Assembly (NCBI RefSeq): GCF_013371465.1
Contig: NZ_JABWDU010000009.1
Span: 1 to 64,000 of the forward strand
DNA: 64,000 nt
Source of the DNA: Ensifer oleiphilus
GTDB lineage: Bacteria; Pseudomonadota; Alphaproteobacteria; Rhizobiales; Rhizobiaceae
Direction: 5' to 3'
Made by a program: the position numbers and the translations under genes. Below the pieces are notes generated by a model, which ran no database searches, was not told the origin of the DNA, and was given only the letters and a program-made list of their open reading frames with translations. How positions within the stretch are numbered: position 1 is the first letter of the stretch; every line of letters begins with the position of its first letter. Positions 1-8,433 of this stretch are shown piece by piece.

Positions 1-146
1 CGCCAGAACGCACCACGACACAGGACCGCGCAAGGGTCGCGTTCCGACCGACAAAGTGGAAACTGTTCAGGGACGGCCATTCCCTCGCGAAGCCGAAGCA
101 GGACAATGCTGCGGCTGAAAAGCCGCAGCTGGTCGCGCAAGCCTGA
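1..146 (+). CDS. C-terminal end of an unrecognised protein (5' truncated)
   Basis: The third forward frame is open from the window edge to a TGA at 144-146 and encodes about 47 residues. The end is rich in Lys, Gln and Ala (it finishes AAAEKPQLVAQA), a common low-complexity tail for rhizobial proteins, and the part before it has a basic and aromatic stretch (FRPTKWKLFRDG). I do not recognise the family. A strong hairpin follows 8 bases after the stop, which fits a real gene end. The other two forward frames are less protein-like, but too little is visible to be certain. Confidence 0.4.
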   Translation, partial: PERTTTQDRARVAFRPTKWKLFRDGHSLAKPKQDNAAAEKPQLVAQA

Positions 147-154
147 AACACGAA

Positions 155-175
155 AGCGCCGGCACTGCCGGCGCT
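155..175. terminator. Bidirectional hairpin between convergent genes
   Basis: AGCGCCGGCA and TGCCGGCGCT form a perfect 10-base inverted repeat around one base (the real loop would be about 4-5 bases). It sits between the stop of the truncated plus-strand gene and the end of the minus-strand amidohydrolase gene. On the minus strand it is followed by a loose T-rich run, so it probably ends the importer/amidohydrolase operon. Confidence 0.5.
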
Positions 176-205
176 CCTCAACCTCATGTTCGCGGATCGC
201 CCCGC

Positions 206-1648
206 CTACCGCCCAATGGGCAGCGACAACGGCGCCAGATCGCGCATAGGTCGTTTCTTCGGATCGTTTTCCGGCGCCTTGCGACAGGCGTAATCTTGAG
301 CTTCCTGCAGCAGAGCCACAGCGCCGTCATAGTCGATCATGGTCGGACGTCCATGACGCACCACGCATTGCCCGTCGACATAGACCTCTTCGATCGCGCG
401 TTCGGCCGCGCAATGCAGCAGGTTGCGCAAGGGGTCGTAGATCGGTTGCATCGCGTGGTGTTTTAGATCGACAACAAGAAAGTCCGCCTTCGCGCCGACG
501 GCAACCCTGCCGATATCGTCCCGGCCAAGCGCGCGGGCGCCGGCGAGTGTTGCCGTCTCGAGAATATCCGCTGTCGAGACGTCGAACACCGACTTGCCCG
601 AAAGCCTGGCGCAGATCATCGCCTGGCGCATCTCTTCCAGCATGTTGAAGGGATAGCTGTCCGTGCCGAGCGCAACGTTGACGCCGGCGCGGCGATAACG
701 GCCAACCGATTCCAGCGCCATGCCGCTGCGCGAAAAGGTAACCGGGCAATGGCCGACTGTGGTGCGCCGCGCCGCCAGCAGGCCGAGATCGATGTCGGTA
801 CGCTGGCGCGTCCAGGAATGGCTGTCGACGAAGATGCAATGGCCAAGGATCAGGTTGTCGCCGAGGATCCCCAGGCTTTCCAGGTACTGCACCGCGGTCA
901 ACCCGGTCCGGCGCAGAAGTTCTTCGTGCTCCGCCATCGTCTGGGCGGAGTGGATGGTGATTGGCATGCCGCGCTTGCGCGCCTCGGCTGCCGCGTCCTG
1001 CAGCAATTCGGCCGAGCAGGTTTCGATCTGCGATGGCGCAACCACGCCACCAAGGCGGCCGGAGGGATGGCTTGCGGCCGCGTCAACGACATCGAGCGCC
1101 CGGGCAAAAGCCTCCCGTCCGCGCGCCTTGTCCCAGATGAAATCAAGGCGATGGCTGTCTTCGACATGCCACTGCGCTTCGCGAAAGCCGGGCGCGACGT
1201 AGGCGCGTGCGCCGCTTTGCGCCAGCGTTGGCAGCCAGCTTTCATGGGGTCCGGCAATGTCAAGCAGCGTCGTGACGCCGCTGCGCATCAGGTCGCCCAG
1301 CATCACGGTCAACGACGCCTCGATAGCGCCGTCGTCGATCTCCAGCAGGTTGGAGTATTCGTAGAGGGCATTGCCCCAAAGCGCTGACGTCCCTGCATCT
1401 TCGAAGATGCCCTTGGAGATCGGCTCCTCACCGGAGTGGCAATGCACGTTGACGAAGCCGGGCATCACCATGCGGTCGGCGCCGGAGGTTTCGCTGGCAA
1501 AGGCACCGTCATAGTGCCCGCCGACGTGGATGAAGCCTGTGTCGTCATAGGCGACGTCGGCGTCTTGGAAATAGACATGGCTTTTCCTGCCGGCATCGAA
1601 GCCGACGACGGTGTGCGCCTTGCGGATGACGTGAACTGACTTAGTCAT
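206..1648 (-). CDS. Amidohydrolase of the TrzA/AtzA (chlorohydrolase, cytosine-deaminase-like) family
   Basis: 480 residues, close to the usual length of the ATZ/TRZ branch of the amidohydrolase superfamily, which deaminates or dechlorinates ring-nitrogen or guanidine-type substrates with one metal ion. Visible metal ligands are the HxH pair in NVHCHSGEEP after strand 1, His in TIHSAQ, His in LGHCIFV and Asp in GTDSYPFNMLEE, all in family order. The start ATG overlaps the end of the upstream permease gene by 8 bases, so it is the last gene of the importer operon. The context suggests it acts on the compound the importer brings in. The substrate cannot be read from the sequence. Functional class is fairly sure, substrate unknown. 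Confidence 0.85.
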   Translation of the reverse strand: MTKSVHVIRKAHTVVGFDAGRKSHVYFQDADVAYDDTGFIHVGGHYDGAFASETSGADRMVMPGFVNVHCHSGEEPISKGIFEDAGTSALWGNALYEYSNLLEIDDGAIEASLTVMLGDLMRSGVTTLLDIAGPHESWLPTLAQSGARAYVAPGFREAQWHVEDSHRLDFIWDKARGREAFARALDVVDAAASHPSGRLGGVVAPSQIETCSAELLQDAAAEARKRGMPITIHSAQTMAEHEELLRRTGLTAVQYLESLGILGDNLILGHCIFVDSHSWTRQRTDIDLGLLAARRTTVGHCPVTFSRSGMALESVGRYRRAGVNVALGTDSYPFNMLEEMRQAMICARLSGKSVFDVSTADILETATLAGARALGRDDIGRVAVGAKADFLVVDLKHHAMQPIYDPLRNLLHCAAERAIEEVYVDGQCVVRHGRPTMIDYDGAVALLQEAQDYACRKAPENDPKKRPMRDLAPLSLPIGR

Positions 1649-2747
1649 GCGTGGTCCTGAAATATTGCTCGAGGAAACGGCTGTACGCGCCCATCAGCGC
1701 GCTGAAAAAGAAGTAGACGACCGCCGCGAAGACGTAGCCTTCGAGCACGGCAATACCCTGCCATTGCGGATCGCGCATCGCTGTGCGCACGGTATCGAGA
1801 AAATCGAGCAGGCCGACGATCGTCACCAGCGTCGTATCCTGGAAGAAGCCGATGAACAGGCCGACCAGCGGCGGGATCACCTTCTTAAGCGCCTGCGGCA
1901 GCACGATCTTACGCATGATCTGCCAGTAGTGCAGCCCGAGCGAGTGGCCGGCTTCGATCTGTCCTTTGGGAACGGCCTGCAAGCCACCGCGCACGATCTC
2001 GGCGATGTAGGCGGCAGCAAAGAGAATGATCGCGACCTGCGCCCGCAGCAATTTATCGATGGTGATGCCGTCAGGCATGAACAGCGGCAACATGACCGTC
2101 GCCATGAACAGGATGCTGATCAGCGGTACGCCACGCACGATCTCGATGAAGCCGACGCCGAGAACGCGGATCGCCGGCAGGCTCGAAGCACGCGCAAGTG
2201 CTAAAGCAATCCCCAGCGGCAAGGCGCAGGCTAGCCCGACAAAGGAAAGCATGAAGGACAGCGGCAGGCCGCCCCATTGCGTCGTCGGCACGGGGGTCAG
2301 GCCGAACACACCACCGGCCATCAGCGTGTAGAGTGTGGGCAGGATGACCACGATCCACACGACCGCAAGCGCCCTGCCCCAGGTCCGCGGCACCATCGAC
2401 ACGCCGCAGGCGCCGAGGAACATGAGCATCGCCGTCAACGGCCGCCATTGTTCGTCGAACGGATAGAAGCCGAAGAAGATGTAGCGCAGTTTCGCCGACA
2501 GGAACGGCCAACAGGCACCGCTGGATGCCTTGCATTCGGCCGGCGTGCCGGCAAAGATCGCATCGGCGAACAGCCAGCCGATCGCGAGCTTGGCGAGGCC
2601 GAAGATTGTGCCGAGGCAGACGATGGTGATGACGGCGTTGCCGGGCGTTCCAAAATAGGCGGAAAGCCAGGTGCGGTTGCGGGCCGGCGGCCGAGCAGCG
2701 GGCGCCATCAGGGTCGTGTCGGCAACGAAGCCTTCAAACTGGGCCAT
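1641..2747 (-). CDS. Polar amino-acid-type ABC transporter permease (AapM-like)
   Basis: 368 residues. Like AapM of the general L-amino-acid permease it has a long N-terminal part with several hydrophobic segments before the HisM-type transmembrane domain (about residues 140-360). The EAA loop that contacts the ATPase is visible as EAGHSLGLHYWQIMRKIVLP. It should form the inner-membrane channel with the permease encoded just upstream, from which it is separated by 3 bases. No ATPase gene follows, although aapP is normally next; an amidohydrolase takes that place. Confidence 0.85.
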   Translation of the reverse strand: MAQFEGFVADTTLMAPAARPPARNRTWLSAYFGTPGNAVITIVCLGTIFGLAKLAIGWLFADAIFAGTPAECKASSGACWPFLSAKLRYIFFGFYPFDEQWRPLTAMLMFLGACGVSMVPRTWGRALAVVWIVVILPTLYTLMAGGVFGLTPVPTTQWGGLPLSFMLSFVGLACALPLGIALALARASSLPAIRVLGVGFIEIVRGVPLISILFMATVMLPLFMPDGITIDKLLRAQVAIILFAAAYIAEIVRGGLQAVPKGQIEAGHSLGLHYWQIMRKIVLPQALKKVIPPLVGLFIGFFQDTTLVTIVGLLDFLDTVRTAMRDPQWQGIAVLEGYVFAAVVYFFFSALMGAYSRFLEQYFRTTHD

Positions 2748-2750
2748 GGC

Positions 2751-3920
2751 TCAGCGCTCCCTTAGCGCAACGCGCGCGTTGTACCAGTTCATCATCAGCG
2801 AAATCAGGATGGACAGACCGAGATAGACGGCCATGAAGATGGCAATCGCTTCGATTGCCTGGCCGGTCTGGTTCATGATCGTGTTGGAAACCATCACGAG
2901 GTCGGGATAGCCGATGGCAATCGCAAGCGAGCTGTTCTTGAACACCGTCAGATAGGTATTGGTCAGCGGCGGCACGATGATGCGCAGCGCCTGCGGCAGG
3001 ATGACGAGCTTCAGCGTGCGCGAGCGCGGCAGGCCGAGGGCCGTTGCCGCCTCCCATTGTCCCTTGCTGACGGCTTGAATGCCGGCGCGCACGATTTCAG
3101 CAATGTTTGCCGAGGCGCTCAGCGTCAGGCCGATCAGCAACGCCACGAACTCGGGCCGGACATGGTAGCCGCCGGTCAGACGGAAACGCCCGAGCTCGGG
3201 AACATCGAGAGAGACCGAGATGTCGGCGAACAGCAATATAATTGCGAACGGCAGCAGGATTGCGAATGCCGCGATGGTGGCAACCGGCATCTCCTTGCCC
3301 GTGGCGATGCGGCGACGAGCAAGGATGCGGCTAACCACGACCGCGGCGACGGTGCCAACGACCAACGCGATGAGAAGAGCTTCTAAACCGCTTGCCCACC
3401 GCATGGCGGGCATCACCAGTCCGCTATTGGAAAGGAAAACGCCCGGCAGCATCTCGATCGCCTGCTTGACCGGCGGAAACACAGAGATGATCAGCGAATA
3501 CCAGAGCAGGAGATAGAGGAGCAAAGGAACGTTGCGCAGCGCCTCGACATAGGCAAGCATCAGCCGCGACAGGACCGGGTTGTGCGAGAGACGGCCGATT
3601 CCGACAAGCACGCCGAGGATCGTTCCGAAAAAGACGGCTAGCGCCGAAACTTTCACCGTGTTGGCGATGCCGACAAGGATGGCGCGGCCGAACGTATCCG
3701 TCGGCTCGTAGGCGATCGCCGTTTCGGTAATGACGAAACCCGCCTGGCGCGCCAGGAAGCCGAAGCCTGTGGCAATATCCTGCTTGGCAAGGTTGGCGCT
3801 TGCCGTGCTGAACATCATCCAGGCGACGAAGACAACAGCGCCGATCGCGATCGTTTGATACAGGAACGCGCGAATGCGCGCGTCATAAAACAGGGACATG
3901 GCGACACGTCTGCCGGGCAA
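2751..3920 (-). CDS. Polar amino-acid-type ABC transporter permease (AapQ-like)
   Basis: 389 residues, matching the AapQ size class (longer than the about 230-residue HisQ type because of extra membrane segments and an insert near residues 190-250). The conserved permease domain lies at the C-terminal end, with the EAA loop EAATALGLPRSRTLKLVILP about 100 residues from the end. It is the second gene of the operon, 51 bases after the binding-protein gene, with a strong hairpin in that gap. Start ATG at 3920; a different nearby start is possible because the ribosome-binding site is weak. Confidence 0.85.
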   Translation of the reverse strand: MPGRRVAMSLFYDARIRAFLYQTIAIGAVVFVAWMMFSTASANLAKQDIATGFGFLARQAGFVITETAIAYEPTDTFGRAILVGIANTVKVSALAVFFGTILGVLVGIGRLSHNPVLSRLMLAYVEALRNVPLLLYLLLWYSLIISVFPPVKQAIEMLPGVFLSNSGLVMPAMRWASGLEALLIALVVGTVAAVVVSRILARRRIATGKEMPVATIAAFAILLPFAIILLFADISVSLDVPELGRFRLTGGYHVRPEFVALLIGLTLSASANIAEIVRAGIQAVSKGQWEAATALGLPRSRTLKLVILPQALRIIVPPLTNTYLTVFKNSSLAIAIGYPDLVMVSNTIMNQTGQAIEAIAIFMAVYLGLSILISLMMNWYNARVALRER

Positions 3921-3941
3921 GGGGAACGTCGAAGACGGAAA

Positions 3942-3963
3942 GGCCCGCGCCAGGGCGCGGGCC
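3942..3963 (-). other. Intercistronic hairpin after the binding-protein gene
   Basis: GGCCCGCGCC, two bases, GGCGCGGGCC: a perfect 10-base stem located 8 bases after the stop of the binding-protein gene and 21 bases before the permease start. Such structures commonly protect or partly terminate binding-protein mRNA so that it is made in excess over the permeases. This role is inferred from position. Confidence 0.55.
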
Positions 3964-3971
3964 GATGAAGA

Positions 3972-5000
3972 TCAACGGAACGGCGGTGCGTAGAGCAGGC
4001 CGCCCTCGCTCCAGCGAGTGTTCGGCCCGCGGGTCAAGCCAAGCGCCGTCTTGGTGCCGAGGTTGCGCTCGAACACCTCGCCGTAATTGCCCACACCCTT
4101 GACGATGTTGTAGCCCCACTTGTTGTCCAGGTTCAGCATCTTGCCGAGCTCCTCGCTGACGCCGAGCATGCGCTGGATTTCCGGATCCTCGCTCTTGGCC
4201 ATCTCATCGACATTGGCCTGGGTGATGCCGCGCTCTTCCGCCGCCATCAGCATCCAGACCGACCAGGAGACGATATCGCGCCAGTTGGAATCGTTCTGGC
4301 GGACAGAAGGAGCAAGCGGCTCCTTGGAGATCGTTTCGGGCAGAACGACATAGTCGTCCGGATTGTTGGCGACGGCGCGGATCGATGCCAGGTCTGAACG
4401 GTCCGACGAGATCGCCTCGCAACGGCCGGAGAAGAAGGCGTTGCGGTTTTCATCCGGGCTTTCGAACACGACCAGTTCGAACTTGCCGCCGATCGAACGG
4501 AAGAAATCGCTGAGGTTCTGGGCCGTCGTCGTCCCGGGCAGCGTGCAGATCGCCGCGTCCGTCAGTTCCTTGGCGCTGTTGACGCCGAGCGACTTCGGCA
4601 CCATCAGCCCCTGGCCGTCGTAGAACACGGTCGGGCCGAAATCGAGACCGAGCGAGACTTCGCGCGAGAACGTGTGGGTGGTCTGGCGCGACAGCATGTC
4701 GATTTCGCCGGATTGCAGCGCCTGGAAGCGGGTGTTGATGTTCGTCAGGACGAAATCGACCTTCTCCGGATCGCCGAAAACCGCCGAAGCGACGGCGCGG
4801 CACACATCGACGTCGAAGCCCTGCATGTGGCCCTTGGCGTCTGCGGTGGCAAAGCCGGGCGTGCTCATCGAGACGCCGCAGATCAGCTTGCCGCGCGCCT
4901 TGACCGTCTCAAGCGTGGTGGCGGCGCTGGCGGTAAACGCCGTGAGGCCGACAGCGATACCGGCTGCGGTGGCGCAGAGTTGCAGAATTCTTTTCTTCAT
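3972..5000 (-). CDS. Periplasmic amino-acid-binding protein of the importer (AapJ-like)
   Basis: 342 residues, the AapJ length. A Sec signal peptide is clear: MKKR, hydrophobic core, then TASA-A cleavage near residue 26. The mature part starts with the family's typical TLETVKARGKLICGVS and contains the SBP_bac_3 fold features (GFDVDVCRAVA, TNINTRFQALQSGEID). A strong ribosome-binding site (GGGAGGGG) lies just before the ATG. It is the first gene of the operon and probably delivers an amino acid or related small polar nitrogen compound to the two permeases. The ligand is unknown. Confidence 0.9.
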   Translation of the reverse strand: MKKRILQLCATAAGIAVGLTAFTASAATTLETVKARGKLICGVSMSTPGFATADAKGHMQGFDVDVCRAVASAVFGDPEKVDFVLTNINTRFQALQSGEIDMLSRQTTHTFSREVSLGLDFGPTVFYDGQGLMVPKSLGVNSAKELTDAAICTLPGTTTAQNLSDFFRSIGGKFELVVFESPDENRNAFFSGRCEAISSDRSDLASIRAVANNPDDYVVLPETISKEPLAPSVRQNDSNWRDIVSWSVWMLMAAEERGITQANVDEMAKSEDPEIQRMLGVSEELGKMLNLDNKWGYNIVKGVGNYGEVFERNLGTKTALGLTRGPNTRWSEGGLLYAPPFR

Positions 5001-5111
5001 TTTCCCCTCCCGATGACTACGACAATCTCGACCCGGCGCGGGTCACGCGATCCTCTTCGCATGCCTCCTCCCGCATGGGTCGGCGCCAGGAGTGTACCAC
5101 CGGCGCCGTCA

Positions 5112-5159
5112 ATTGCATACGATAGTCGGATACAAATGGCAACATTATTGTATACAATA
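5112..5159. promoter_or_regulatory. Cluster of GntR-type operators between the importer operon and its regulator
   Basis: TATTGTATACAATA at 5146-5159 is a perfect 14-base palindrome. ATTGCATACGAT at 5112-5123 is the same 12-base site with two changes, and GGATACAAAT at about 5129-5138 looks like a half site. Palindromes with GTATAC cores are typical targets of FadR/VanR-type GntR proteins. The cluster lies in the divergent intergenic region, so one regulator could control both its own gene and the importer operon. Confidence 0.65.
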
Positions 5160-5240
5160 TTGACGCGCATGACTGGGGGCGCTATCGAAGTCTTGGGACA
5201 TGTTTTGCCGACCGCATTCGGCTTGCTTGGGGAGGCAACC

Positions 5241-5927
5241 TTGTCTGAGAGATCAAGCCGCAGCGAGGTCGTCTATCGGTTGTTGCGCCAGGCCATCCTG
5301 GAGCAGGCACTGAAGCCCGGCACCAAGCTATCCGAGGATACGATCGCCGATCATTTCAAGGTCAGCCGCACCAGCGTACGCGGTGCGCTCGTGCGCCTGA
5401 ACGCCGAAGGCATCGTCGATCTCAGAGCCAACAAGGGCGCGTGCGTCGCCGAACCGACCCTGGAAGAGGCGCGCGACATCTTCTCGCTGCGACGCATGCT
5501 GGAGGCGGAGGTCATCCGGCGCCTCGTGGCGGACCTCGGCACCTCAGGCTTCAAGCGCCTCGAACAGCATGTGCGCGAGGAGCAGGCGGCGCTTTCCGAT
5601 CACGGACCGCTATCGATACGCCTTGCCGGCGAGTTTCATATTCTGCTCGCGGAATTGACAGGCTCCCAGGCACTGACACGATTTGTGCGTGAAGTCGTCT
5701 CGCGCTGCTCCTTGATCCTCGCCCGCTTCGCCCGTCTGCACTCACCCGAATGCGCGGTCGACGAACATATTCAGATCATCCGCGCCCTGCGGTCGAAGGA
5801 TATTGCCGCGGCAGAGAAGATCATGCTTGAACACCTCGACGCCGTCGAGCTTCGCGCCGAACTCAACCCTGACAAGGCCGAGCCGGATATTTCCGAGATC
5901 CTCAAGCGTTACGCCAGCGAGAACTGA
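5241..5927 (+). CDS. GntR-family transcriptional regulator (FadR/FCD subfamily)
   Basis: 228 residues from a TTG start at 5241, chosen because GGGGAGG sits 5 bases before it and because homologous regulators begin just ahead of the helix-turn-helix; an in-frame ATG at 5169 would add 24 unlikely residues and overlap the operator side. The N-terminal winged helix (VYRLLRQAILEQALKPGTKLSE, then VSRTSVRGALVRLNAEGIVD) is followed by an FCD ligand-binding domain (about residues 80-210) with the usual metal-site His residues (GEFHILLAEL, HIQIIRAL, MLEHLDAV). Divergent from the importer operon, it is the likely repressor of it. The inducer is unknown. Confidence 0.85.
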   Translation: MSERSSRSEVVYRLLRQAILEQALKPGTKLSEDTIADHFKVSRTSVRGALVRLNAEGIVDLRANKGACVAEPTLEEARDIFSLRRMLEAEVIRRLVADLGTSGFKRLEQHVREEQAALSDHGPLSIRLAGEFHILLAELTGSQALTRFVREVVSRCSLILARFARLHSPECAVDEHIQIIRALRSKDIAAAEKIMLEHLDAVELRAELNPDKAEPDISEILKRYASEN

Positions 5928-5946
5928 ACGCCGTCATAACGGCGTT
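5927..5946 (+). terminator. Hairpin at the end of the gntR gene
   Basis: AACGCCGT, loop CATA, ACGGCGTT starts at the last base of the stop codon. No strong T run follows, so termination is uncertain. The following 165 bases, to the next terminator, hold nothing recognisable. Confidence 0.4.
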
Positions 5947-6111
5947 GCTGGCGTTCAGCAACCCGCTCGCTTGCAGGCGGCATCACCATCGACCCGAAGC
6001 GCGAACCGGCGACTGTTATTTTACTGGTCGGATGCCTGAAACAAGCAGCCTTTCAGTATACCCGACTCAGCCGGCAGGTCAGTGCTGGGCCACGACCTGA
6101 GCCGACAAACG

Positions 6112-6148
6112 AAAAAGCCGGAGGCCCTGGATCAGGCTCTCCGGCTTT
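6112..6148 (-). terminator. Rho-independent terminator of the HAD-hydrolase gene
   Basis: AAAGCCGGAG (6114-6123) and CTCCGGCTTT (6139-6148) form a perfect stem with further pairing inside. On the minus strand it is followed by five T residues, so it reads as a terminator for the gene ending at 6207, about 60 bases away. Confidence 0.75.
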
Positions 6149-6206
6149 CATCAGCTTCTTGGCGTAAGCGGCCCTCGCACCGGCAAGCGCCGCTCGATGC
6201 GGACGC

Positions 6207-6878
6207 TTAACGGCGGCGCAACGACAGCATGCCATCCTCGGCAATGCCCGCTTCGATATCGTTGTAGCGGGCGAGCGTCATATGCGGCGTGTCGGCTGCA
6301 GCGTCATGCGCGCCGGTGATGACGATAACTTCCGCGCCGGCTGCCCTGCCGGCCAGAATACCGGCCGGTGCGTCTTCGAACACGATGCAGTCTTCCGGGC
6401 GAACACCCAGTTTCTCGGCAGCTAGGAGATAACCTTCCGGATGGGGTTTTCCGATCGACACATCTTCGCCGGTGATCATCAGATTCGGCGTCGGGATGCC
6501 GGCGGCCGCCAGGCGACGAATTGCGAGGTCGAGCGGCGCCGATGTGACGATCGCCCATTTCTCCGCCGGCAACGAATTGAGAAAGGCAATAGCGCCCTCG
6601 ATCTCGATGATGCCCTCTACGTCGGCGATTTCCGCAAGCGCAAGCTCGTGGGCTTCATGCTCCGGATCGATATCAGGCAGTTCAAGCGTGCGGATCGTGT
6701 CCACGGCGCGAACGCCATGCACCGTCTTCATCATTTCCACGGGATCGAGCCCGTTGCGGACGGCCCAGGCACCCCAAACGCGTTCGACGACGGCCATCGA
6801 GTTGAGCAGCGTGCCATCCATATCGAAAAGGAGAGCAGCAAAATTCTTGGCGAAGAGAGATGAAGGCGCGGTATCCAA
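6207..6878 (-). CDS. HAD-family sugar-phosphatase-like hydrolase
   Basis: 223 residues. Haloacid dehalogenase subfamily IA, beta-phosphoglucomutase/2-deoxyglucose-6-phosphatase branch: motif I FDMDGTLL (nucleophile Asp19, acid/base Asp21), motif II TSAP, motif III Lys in GKPHPEG, motif IV FEDAPAG. The TTG at 6878 is chosen because AGGGGA lies 7 bases upstream; an ATG at 6938 would add 20 residues with no family likeness. It probably hydrolyses a sugar or polyol phosphate in the cytoplasm. Single-gene unit with its own terminator. Confidence 0.85.
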   Translation of the reverse strand: MDTAPSSLFAKNFAALLFDMDGTLLNSMAVVERVWGAWAVRNGLDPVEMMKTVHGVRAVDTIRTLELPDIDPEHEAHELALAEIADVEGIIEIEGAIAFLNSLPAEKWAIVTSAPLDLAIRRLAAAGIPTPNLMITGEDVSIGKPHPEGYLLAAEKLGVRPEDCIVFEDAPAGILAGRAAGAEVIVITGAHDAAADTPHMTLARYNDIEAGIAEDGMLSLRRR

Positions 6879-7005
6879 CGGTGATCCCCTGAAGCTGCGA
6901 TGATGGGCGGGAAAGCCCGCCCGAGAGTTTCGGCACACCTACAGCCTGCCGGGCGGGCGCACAACGCAATTCGACGAACCCCTGATCATCTTCCGCAACG
7001 CCAAG

Positions 7006-7671
7006 TTACAAACGGTCACCGCCGCCAACGCTCAGAAAGCCAATGGGGCCACCAGGAATGTCATCGTCAAAGATGGCGCAGGAAAGACTGCCGCCGAAGA
7101 CGGCAGCCGAATCCACATTGGTGCGGTTGCCGACCGTCGAAGGGTTTCTTCGGCTCGGCGTGTGGCCGTGGCAAAGGTGTTTGCCCCAATAGTCGCCCGA
7201 ATAATGATCCGGGCGCCTGATCCAGAGGAAGGTTTCGTCACCCTGCCGCTCCAGCGGCATGGTCTCGTCGACACCCGCATGCACGAAGATGCGAAACGGC
7301 TCGACGATAATGGAAGGAAGCTGCATCAGCCACTTCAGATGGGTTCCGAGAATGACGTTGTCGTAGGATGCCAGTGTCTCCTTGCCACCATTGAGCAGCC
7401 ACCAGTCGACATCGCTCTCGCCGGTGCGGGCACCGAGCAGCATTTCCTCATGGTTGCCCTTGAGCGCCAGCCAACTCCAGCCCTGCTTCTGCGGACCTGC
7501 CATGATCAATTCGACGACGCCACGGCTATCGGGGCCACGATCGATCATGTCGCCGAGAAAAATCACCCTGCCCTCAGGCGCATAGTCTTCGATCTGAAGC
7601 AGAAGCGCCTGTAGCTCGGCCAGGCAGCCATGGATATCGCCGACGGCAAAGGTCAAATGCTGCGCACACAT
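7006..7671 (-). CDS. Calcineurin-like metallophosphoesterase (PrpA/ApaH-type serine/threonine phosphatase)
   Basis: 221 residues with all five di-metal motifs of the PPP/ApaH phosphoesterases: GDIHG, GDMIDRGP, GNHEE, the His in FVHAGV and the His in CHGHTP. Members remove phosphate from proteins or cleave dinucleoside polyphosphates; which of the two cannot be told. The C-terminal part (VGNRTNVDSAAVFGG) is typical of the PrpA/PrpB-like branch. The 197 bases upstream (7672-7868) hold no convincing gene. Start ATG at 7671 fits the family N-terminus. Confidence 0.85.
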   Translation of the reverse strand: MCAQHLTFAVGDIHGCLAELQALLLQIEDYAPEGRVIFLGDMIDRGPDSRGVVELIMAGPQKQGWSWLALKGNHEEMLLGARTGESDVDWWLLNGGKETLASYDNVILGTHLKWLMQLPSIIVEPFRIFVHAGVDETMPLERQGDETFLWIRRPDHYSGDYWGKHLCHGHTPSRRNPSTVGNRTNVDSAAVFGGSLSCAIFDDDIPGGPIGFLSVGGGDRL

Positions 7672-7868
7672 GCGCCAGTCCTCCGGCGTTCGACGAACAC
7701 ATAGACGCCTAAGCGGATGCCCAACGTTCGACTGCGAACGCCGATAGACTGCACGGATGGCGGAAACACGGCAAGGCCGACGATGACAGGGCAGGCAAAA
7801 CGGACGACGCGCCGATCATCGATCGCGCATCGTCTCAAGTTCGAACTGGAGCACGAAAACCGCCGTCG

Positions 7869-8396
<528 letters not shown>

Positions 8397-8433
8397 TCAG
8401 AATTGTTCTGCCTGCGGCGGGTGGGCTGAACAG

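Noticed and set aside
4674-5240. Long N-terminal extension of the GntR protein (open frame starts at 4674)
   Set aside because: It runs through the divergent gene and operators; a TTG with a strong ribosome-binding site at 5241 fits the family start.
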